A stretch of 64,000 bases of DNA from JBBWZH01 sp035544115 (lineage in GTDB: Bacteria; Actinomycetota; Actinomycetes; Mycobacteriales; CADCTP01). The position numbers and the translations under genes are program-made. The stretch covers positions 2,914,001-2,978,000 of the forward strand of contig OY970235.1 in NCBI GenBank assembly GCA_963714145.1. The letters run 5' to 3'. The notes below the pieces were generated by a model that worked only from the letters and a program-made list of their open reading frames with translations, did not search any database and was not told the origin of the DNA. How positions within the stretch are numbered: the first letter of the stretch is position 1; every line of letters begins with the position of its first letter. This document shows positions 59,227 to 64,000 of the stretch, one piece after another.

Positions 59227-60569
59227 CGGTGCTGTCCCGGGGTAGGCGTCTGGGTGGGGTTTGGCTGGTTCGCCGGGTCCGGCTGCTGGCCCGGCAGCGG
59301 CTGGTTGCCCGGCAGCGCCGCGGTGGGCGTCGGGGACGGCGTCGGCGGCGGGGGTGGTGCGGTGGCCGGCACCGCGGTCCCGGCGATGCGCGCCCGGCCG
59401 TCCTTGTCGATGATCAGGAAGCCACGCTGCCCGCTCGGGACGAGCCCGAGCCGGCTGGCCGCACTGGCCAGTGCCCCGGGCGCCTCCAGCGCCGAGATCT
59501 CCCGGGCCAGTTCCTGCTCGCGCAGCGAGAGATCGCTGTTCTGCTTCTGCAGCCGCCGCTGTGCGAACGAGTTCGCCGCCAGCACCGAGTTGAGCAGCAG
59601 CAGCGCGATCAGCCCGAGGCCGAGCACCCCGACCATCAGCACCACGAACGGCGTGCGCGGCGCCGACGACCGGGACCCGCCGACCAGGCTGACCAGCGGC
59701 CCACCCGGCACCGCACCGTCCAGCTGCGACGCCGCGGCCCGGCCCCGGCCGGCGCCGGCCGCACTGTCCGCCCGCGCCGCCGGCCCGGTCGGCTCGCCGG
59801 CACCCGCCACGGCCGCCGCCCGGCGCCGGCCACCGGCCGGCACCGACCCACCGTCCGCCGCCGGCGCGGACACTCGCCGGGCCCGCGAACCGTCCGGCCG
59901 GCCGACCCCGGGGTCGCCACGCCGGGACCGGCGCGGCGCTGCCGCCGGCTCCGGCTCGATGCCAGCCTCGACCGGCGACCGCCGAACAGCGCCGGACACC
60001 GCCGCCCCGTCCGCGTCCGCCGCCGGCATGCGCCGCCGGGCCCGCGAACCCACGCCGTCCGGTAGTTGCCCGTCGGCGGGCGGACGGCGGGGCGCCGGAA
60101 CCGGGTCGCTGTCGACCGGCCGCCGCCGGGGTGACCGGGTGGCGGCGGTCCGCCCGCGGGTCGCGTCGCCGGGCCGGCCGGAATCCCGCTCGGCCGCGCC
60201 GGCCGGCTCGCGCCGACCCGGGACGTCCACGGGTGGTCGCCGCCCGGCACGCCGGGCGGCGGAGGCCGACTCCGGCTCCGGCCGGGCAGCCGGCTCGGTG
60301 GCCCGGCGCCGGCCCGGCGAACCAGCGGCGGGCACCTGGCCGGGCGGTTCGGTACGGGCAGGTTCGCGGCCGGCTGCCTGGCCACCAGTTGCCCCGTCCG
60401 GCCCCGCGGTCCGCTGGCGGCCGGCAGCCGGCGCGCGCCGGGCGGCGGTCGGGTCGGTCGGCCGGCCGGTCCGGGTGGCCGCGGCCGGTGGCTGGGCACG
60501 GTGGTCCGGCGCCGGGGTGTTCGCGCCGGGCCGGACGGTGGCGGGATCGCGTCCGGCGGCGGCGCTCAT
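59223..60569 (-). CDS. ftsL: FtsL-type septum formation protein with long N-terminal extension
   Basis: The protein has about 448 residues. The functional core is near the C-terminus: a membrane segment (VLMVGVLGLGLIALLLLNSV, about 307-327) followed by a leucine-rich coiled coil (QNSDLSLREQELAREISALE) and ASRLGLVPSGQRGFLIID, as in actinobacterial FtsL/DivIC proteins. A Pro-rich tail ends it. The first 300 residues are Arg/Pro/Ala/Gly low complexity and cytoplasmic. It stabilises FtsQ and FtsI/W at the septum. The ATG overlaps the stop of an 80-codon frame (ATGA) and the stop overlaps ftsI (ATGA). Confidence 0.85.
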   Translation of the reverse strand: MSAAAGRDPATVRPGANTPAPDHRAQPPAAATRTGRPTDPTAARRAPAAGRQRTAGPDGATGGQAAGREPARTEPPGQVPAAGSPGRRRATEPAARPEPESASAARRAGRRPPVDVPGRREPAGAAERDSGRPGDATRGRTAATRSPRRRPVDSDPVPAPRRPPADGQLPDGVGSRARRRMPAADADGAAVSGAVRRSPVEAGIEPEPAAAPRRSRRGDPGVGRPDGSRARRVSAPAADGGSVPAGGRRRAAAVAGAGEPTGPAARADSAAGAGRGRAAASQLDGAVPGGPLVSLVGGSRSSAPRTPFVVLMVGVLGLGLIALLLLNSVLAANSFAQRRLQKQNSDLSLREQELAREISALEAPGALASAASRLGLVPSGQRGFLIIDKDGRARIAGTAVPATAPPPPPTPSPTPTAALPGNQPLPGQQPDPANQPNPTQTPTPGQHR

Positions 60570-60808
60570 GCCCGTACCCCGCTGCCGTCCAGCCCTCGTC
60601 CCGTGGACCGTCCCGCCGTCGCCACCGACCGCCCCGGCCACCTGCCGGCCGGAGCCGGACCGACCGGCCGGGCCGGCCGCGTCCCGCTCCTGCCGGCTCC
60701 GCCCCGGTGGCCGCCCCGGGCAGGGCGGGCGGCGCGCTGGTCAGCGTCCGGACCCGGCCCGAGGCGCCACGCGCGCTGGGTCATTGGCTCGCTCGCGAGC
60801 TCGCTCAT
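60566..60808 (-). CDS. 80-codon junction ORF between rsmH and ftsL
   Basis: The ATG at 60808 overlaps the rsmH stop (ATGA). The frame starts MSELASEPMTQRAWRLGPGP, continues Arg/Gly/Pro-rich, and ends in a TGA overlapping the ftsL ATG (ATGA). The first 28 bp contain two nested palindromes (GCGAGCTCGC and GCTCGCGAGC) and themselves end in an ATGA. I do not recognise a domain. A short coupled gene or a coupling-only filler are both possible. Confidence 0.4.
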   Translation of the reverse strand: MSELASEPMTQRAWRLGPGPDADQRAARPARGGHRGGAGRSGTRPARPVGPAPAGRWPGRSVATAGRSTGRGLDGSGVRA

Positions 60809-61764
60809 GCCGCGCCCCCGGCGATCCGGATGCGCTCAGCCGCGCGGAGCCGGGCCGAGGCGGACCTCGGGTTGGCGGCGAGCTCCGCGTCGGTCGGGGC
60901 CTCGGCGCCGCGGGTGAGCAGGCGCAGTTCCGGGCCGTGCCCGGGCAGGGGCACCGGCAGGCCGGGCGGGGTGGTGTCCCGGGCGCGGTCGGTGAGGGCC
61001 TGCTTGACCAGCCGGTCCTCGAGCGACTGGTAGCTGAGCACGACGATGCGGCCACCGAGGCGGAGCGCCTCGATGGCGGCCGGCAGCGCGCCGCGCAGCG
61101 CGTCCAGCTCGTGGTTGACCTCGATCCGCAGCGCCTGGAAGGTCCGCTTGGCCGGGTGCCCCCCGGTGCGCCGGGTCGCCGCCGGGATCGAGTCGCGGAC
61201 CAGCTCGGCCAGCCGCGCCGTGGACGTGAACGGCGCCCTGGCCCGCTCCCGGACGATCGCCGCGGCGATCCGGCCGGCGAACCGCTCCTCGCCGTATTCC
61301 CGCAGCACCCGGGCCAGCTGCCCGGCCGGGTATTCGTTCACCACGTCGGCGGCGGTCGGCCCGGTGGTCGGGTCCATCCGCATGTCCAGCGGCGCGTCCT
61401 GAGCGTACGCGAAGCCGCGCCGCGCCTCGTCCAGCTGGAGCGAGGAGACGCCGAGGTCGAACAGCACCCCGTCGACACCGGTCAGGCCCAGCCCGGCGAG
61501 CACGTCCGGCAGCTCGTCGTAGACCGCGTGCACCAGCCGCAGCCGGTCCGCGTACGGCTCCAGCCGGGCCCCGCCACGGCGCAGCGCCTCCGGGTCGCGG
61601 TCCAGGCCGACCAGGGTCAGCTCCGGGTGCGCGGCGAGCAGCGCCTCGGCGTGCCCGCCAAGGCCGAGGGTCGCGTCGACGACCACCGCCGGGTGGTCGA
61701 CCACCGCGGGGGCCAGCAGGCCGAGGACCCGCTCGGTCAGCACCGGGACGTGGCCGCTCGCCAT
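60805..61764 (-). CDS. rsmH: 16S rRNA (cytosine-1402-N4) methyltransferase RsmH
   Basis: The 319-residue SAM-dependent enzyme methylates C1402 in the ribosomal P site. Motifs are HVPVLTERVLGLL, VVDATLGLGGHAEALLAAHP (SAM loop), VDGVLFDLGVSSLQLDEARR, RIAAAIVRERARAPFTST and HPAKRTFQALRIEVNHELDA. The ATG has AGGGGG 6 nt upstream; a GTG one codon earlier is an alternative. It follows mraZ, as in most bacteria. Confidence 0.97.
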   Translation of the reverse strand: MASGHVPVLTERVLGLLAPAVVDHPAVVVDATLGLGGHAEALLAAHPELTLVGLDRDPEALRRGGARLEPYADRLRLVHAVYDELPDVLAGLGLTGVDGVLFDLGVSSLQLDEARRGFAYAQDAPLDMRMDPTTGPTAADVVNEYPAGQLARVLREYGEERFAGRIAAAIVRERARAPFTSTARLAELVRDSIPAATRRTGGHPAKRTFQALRIEVNHELDALRGALPAAIEALRLGGRIVVLSYQSLEDRLVKQALTDRARDTTPPGLPVPLPGHGPELRLLTRGAEAPTDAELAANPRSASARLRAAERIRIAGGAA

Positions 61765-62032
61765 CACGGACCCCCTCTCGACTCCTCGATATCGCCGGCG
61801 TGTCGCCCCCCGCGAGGCGGCCTCGAGGACGAGCGCAGGGCCCGCCCCGTACCTGCTGCTTGATCTCCCGCCCGTACCGCCAGGTCCCCGCCCGCTCCCC
61901 CGCGGACCGCTCACCTGGCACCGGGGAAGGTGCGCCAGGGTGGCGGTCCAGCGTTTCCGCGCCGCTGGTGCGTCACGCGGAGCGGGAGGAGACCTCGCCG
62001 TACGGACAGCTCCGTGCCTCGATCCGAGCCGG
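61765..62032. other. Gap between mraZ and rsmH
   Basis: The 268 bp show no clear ORF with coding character. The AG-rich stretch just before rsmH is its ribosome binding site. I could not identify a promoter or terminator. Confidence 0.4.
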
Positions 62033-62464
62033 TCAGAGCACCCCGGGCAGCACCTCCTCCTCCAGGTCGGCGAACGCCTGCTCCCGGTCGGCCAGGTAGG
62101 TCTCCCAGGCGGCGGTGTCCCAGATCTCCAGCCGCGTGTTCGCGCCGATGACCACGCAGTCCTTGGTCAGCCCGGCGTACTGGCGCAACTGGGTCGGGAT
62201 GGTGACGCGGCCCTGCCGATCCGGGATCTCGTGCGAGGCGCTGGCGAAGAAGACCCGGCTGTAGTCACGCACTGTCTTCTGGGTGACCGGCGCCTGTGAC
62301 AGCGCCTCGGTGACCCGACGGAACTCCTGGATCGGGAACACGAACAGACAGCGTTCCTGCCCTTTCGTGATCACGAGCCCCTCCGCCAACTCGTCCCGGA
62401 ACCGGGCCGGCAGGAAGAGCCGGCCCTTCTCGTCGAGCCGGGGCGAGTGCGTACCGAGAAACAC
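62033..62464 (-). CDS. mraZ: Transcriptional regulator MraZ
   Basis: The 143-residue protein has two AbrB-like DNA-binding repeats, HSPRLDEKGRLFLPARFRDE and DRQGRVTIPTQLRQYAGL. MraZ binds repeats upstream of its own gene and controls the dcw cluster. The GTG at 62464 gives the conserved start VFLGTHSPRLDEKG and has GGAGG 9 nt upstream. Matching binding repeats lie at 62521-62545. Confidence 0.97.
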   Translation of the reverse strand: MFLGTHSPRLDEKGRLFLPARFRDELAEGLVITKGQERCLFVFPIQEFRRVTEALSQAPVTQKTVRDYSRVFFASASHEIPDRQGRVTIPTQLRQYAGLTKDCVVIGANTRLEIWDTAAWETYLADREQAFADLEEEVLPGVL

Positions 62465-62520
62465 CCGGCACCACCTCCGCTCGACCCGGTGGCCACGACC
62501 CCCCGTCGTTCTCCACCGCG

Positions 62521-62552
62521 CGCCACCATACCCCACTTTCCCCCACCCACAA
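62521..62552 (-). promoter_or_regulatory. mraZ promoter with MraZ-binding repeats
   Basis: On the minus strand TGGGG, TGGGG and TGGCG occur at 62545-62541, 62535-62531 and 62525-62521, each separated by 5 nt. This is the three-repeat TGGGN-N5 pattern known for MraZ boxes, with the last copy imperfect. A promoter (TTGTGG at 62552-62547, 16 bp, TATGGT at 62530-62525) overlaps it, so bound MraZ would block RNA polymerase. Confidence 0.7.
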
Positions 62553-63274
62553 CCGTGAAATCGCCTCCCGCGCTCCACTTGGTGCCCATTCGCGCAGGTC
62601 AGCAGGTGGAGCCGCAGTGGGGCGCCGCCACGCCCCCCGCCGTCGAATTGAGTGCCCCCACTCCGCTCCACCGCCGGCACCGGCCCAGTACTGCCGGAAC
62701 TGACAGCCCGAGTGGGGAAACGTGGAGCGAATGACGGGCCCCGGACGCCGGGCAACGACACCCAACCCACCGCCGACGGCTTCGCCTCGCGGGTGACGGC
62801 TCCGCCCCGCAGGTGGCGGCTCCGCGTCCCGGGTGGCGGCTTCGCCCCGCGGGTGACGGCTCCGCCTCGCAGGTGGTGGCTTTGTGTCCCGGGTGAGGGC
62901 TGAGCGCCATCACCGGCGTACCCGTACTCGTCACCGACCAGCGGTCGACGTCACCGACGCACCGAAGCCGTCACCCGCACCCGCGACGGCATCACCACCG
63001 GGCGAAAGTCATCACTCGCCTGCGGAAAGCGTCACCACAAGGCGGGAGCCGCGCAGGCCGATGCAATCGCGCGCGGGCGGGCAACCGCACCCGCGCCGGA
63101 CGGCGTCATCCAGGGCGGGCCGAACCATCGACCGCCGCTCGGCCCATCCGGCCGCACAGCCCGTCCGGCCGCGCTCCCGCGGCCACGCGAGTGCCGCACG
63201 CGCCTCGGCCGGCGCAACAGAGAACCGGGGGTTTCGGGTGGGCAACTCTCGGGAAGAGGTTGAGACCAAATGGC
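62553..63274. other. Long non-coding region upstream of mraZ
   Basis: About 720 bp hold no gene I can support. They contain the 20/60-bp tandem repeats at 62781-62900, then a stretch (62900-63060) with scattered degenerate GTCACC motifs about every 17-30 bp that looks like further decayed repeats, then unassigned GC-rich DNA to the terminator at 63275. Confidence 0.5.
62781..62900. repeat. Six 20-bp tandem units forming two 60-bp higher-order repeats
   Basis: Units start at 62781, 62801, 62821, 62841, 62861 and 62881. The first three (cores CGGGTGACGGC, CAGGTGGCGGC, CGGGTGGCGGC) are repeated in order by the last three, giving a 60-bp dimer. Each carries a GGTG(A/G) core reminiscent of the 17-bp units at 2617-2692. 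They lie about 240-360 bp upstream of the mraZ promoter. Confidence 0.85.
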
Positions 63275-63300
63275 GCGGGGCCGGCACTGGCCGGCCCCGC
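63275..63300 (-). terminator. Terminator-like hairpin
   Basis: GCGGGGCCGG (63275-63284) and CCGGCCCCGC (63291-63300) form a perfect 10-bp stem with a 6-nt loop, 24 bp beyond the stop of the gene at 63324-63566. On the minus strand a short T-containing stretch (CATTTGG) follows. Confidence 0.65.
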
Positions 63301-63323
63301 AGGGAGTGCGTGTTGTGTCGGTC

Positions 63324-63566
63324 TTAGGCTCTTGCGGTGCCCTCGACGCTTACGGAGGCGACTGCACCCTTCCGGTTGGCCCGAACCCGGACGGGCGTAT
63401 CCGGCGCGAGTCCGGCGGCCATGGCCTGCCGCAGGAAGCCAGCAAGTTCGTCCAGGGTCATACCATCCCGAAGCTCAGCAGTTGCGGTAATCGTGCGCCG
63501 CGTGGTGACCTCGAGCCCACCGGAGTTGGCGGGCACGACGGAACCAGTCCGATCAGCGGCGGACAT
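63324..63566 (-). CDS. Small conserved-looking protein of unknown function
   Basis: The protein has 80 residues. After a short lead it reads TTRRTITATAELRDGMTLDE, LAGFLRQAMAAGLAPDTPVR and VRANRKGAVASVSVEG, an alpha/beta pattern with a likely helix in the middle flanked by strands. I do not recognise the family. The ATG has GGAGGAG 5 nt upstream, one of the best ribosome binding sites in the window, and a terminator follows, so expression as a real single gene is likely. Confidence 0.7.
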   Translation of the reverse strand: MSAADRTGSVVPANSGGLEVTTRRTITATAELRDGMTLDELAGFLRQAMAAGLAPDTPVRVRANRKGAVASVSVEGTARA

Positions 63567-63780
63567 GTGTTCTCCTCCAGGTGAGTGCCGAACTGGGTGC
63601 GCGACGTGCGCCGCGCCGGCACCTTGCCGCGCGGTCACGCTGTGGTCGCCGCGTCAGTCCAGGCGAGGTGGTGCGGGTGTGCCGCGTCGTAGCTGGCGTG
63701 CGTCCCGGTGGCCATCTCGCAGTCAGGATCCCGGCGGCCGCGGAATCGGTCAAGCCGGCTGGCCGCTGCCGGCGTCCGGT

Positions 63781-64000
63781 TCAGGCTCGAAGTACCCCGA
63801 CGACCGTATGCCGGAACCGTTCGGGCACCACCCGGTCGACTACCAGCCGGTCCAGCCACTGGCCGGCAGCCTCCAGACCGCGCCAGGGCACCCGGCGGGC
63901 CAGCTCGCGGCGCCGGCCGTGGGTCACGTACGAGGCGGTCAGCACCAGGGTGGAGAGCAGGTCCGCAGTGGTCAGGGCGGCCTCCGCGAACCCGGCGGCG
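63781..64000 (-). CDS. C-terminal fragment of an unidentified protein (cut by window edge)
   Basis: The last 72 codons of a gene lie here, reading FAEAALTTADLLSTLVLTAS, then THGRRRELARRVPWRGLEAA and ending PERFRHTVVGVLRA before TGA at 63783-63781. Codon use is typical of the genome, and the segment is mainly helical. I cannot name the family from this piece. It is on the same strand as the small gene at 63324 and about 215 bp upstream of it. Confidence 0.65.
   Translation of the reverse strand, partial: AAGFAEAALTTADLLSTLVLTASYVTHGRRRELARRVPWRGLEAAGQWLDRLVVDRVVPERFRHTVVGVLRA

Noticed and set aside
62781..62900. Possible CRISPR array or origin iterons
   Set aside because: Units are contiguous 20-mers without spacers, and there is no cas, rep or dnaA gene or AT-rich unwinding region nearby.
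63635..63715. 26-codon ORF upstream of the small gene at 63324
   Set aside because: It has only a weak purine stretch next to the ATG, and the downstream gene has its own strong ribosome binding site, so there is no need for coupling.

Overview
The window is high-GC chromosomal DNA from an actinobacterium, most likely of the family Micromonosporaceae (Actinoplanes/Micromonospora type). The grounds are the very high third-position GC, frequent GTG starts, 4-nt stop/start overlaps (ATGA or GTGA) at most operon junctions, a his operon with a PriA-type HisA, an ileS leader with a T-box, and a division (dcw) cluster followed by sepF, yggT and wag31/divIVA. The genus assignment is inference; no rRNA is present. 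No tRNA, rRNA, CRISPR array, prophage or transposase gene was seen.

Layout. 1-3710: the edge of a response regulator gene, then a drug-efflux-like operon (ABC ATPase, ABC-2 permease, TetR regulator, aminoglycoside-type phosphotransferase). 3731-7761: a heterodimeric ABC exporter pair on the minus strand. 8638-15345: the minus-strand histidine operon hisD-hisC-hisB-hisH-(small membrane protein)-hisA/priA-ridA-hisF. 15386-23057: a LON-domain protein, a DUF2567-type membrane protein, an amidohydrolase, a membrane protein with a YtrA-type GntR regulator, a NarL-type two-component pair and a small membrane protein. 23120-32136: dnaE, a CPBP protease, an RluD-type pseudouridine synthase and lspA, which carries a roughly 1000-residue disordered tail. 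32452-37814: a DksA/TraR-type zinc finger protein with a long basic N-terminus, a DUF167 protein, and ileS behind a T-box leader. 37914-62464, minus strand: the division and cell-wall cluster mraZ-rsmH-ftsL-ftsI-murE-murF-mraY-murD-ftsW-murG-murC-ftsQ, then two foreign-looking genes (enoyl-CoA hydratase and a DUF3800 protein), then ftsZ-pgeF-yggS-sepF-yggT-wag31. The window closes with a small unknown gene and a gene cut by the edge.

The most unusual signal is at the gene junctions. Many adjacent genes overlap by the classic 4 nt (stop TGA inside ATGA or GTGA). At about ten other junctions the gap is filled by a mini-ORF that starts in the ATGA/GTGA of the upstream stop and ends in the ATGA/GTGA (once TGATG) of the downstream start, so a terminating ribosome could pass from gene to gene without leaving the message. 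Four of these fillers are near-identical copies of one element of about 107 bp in the his operon (9421-9527, 9537-9643, 11344-11450, 13920-14026). One is a degenerate tandem copy of the kinase/regulator junction, and one is a run of four tiny ORFs before the phosphotransferase gene. Elements that preserve translational coupling look like a recurring, possibly undescribed, feature of this genome.

Other points: hisH is split in two by an apparent 1-nt deletion at a TGATG overlap. Several proteins carry long low-complexity extensions encoded by tandem DNA repeats (LspA, FtsI, FtsW, FtsL, MurE, HisA, the DUF2567 protein, the DksA-like protein, and an insertion inside one ABC nucleotide-binding domain).
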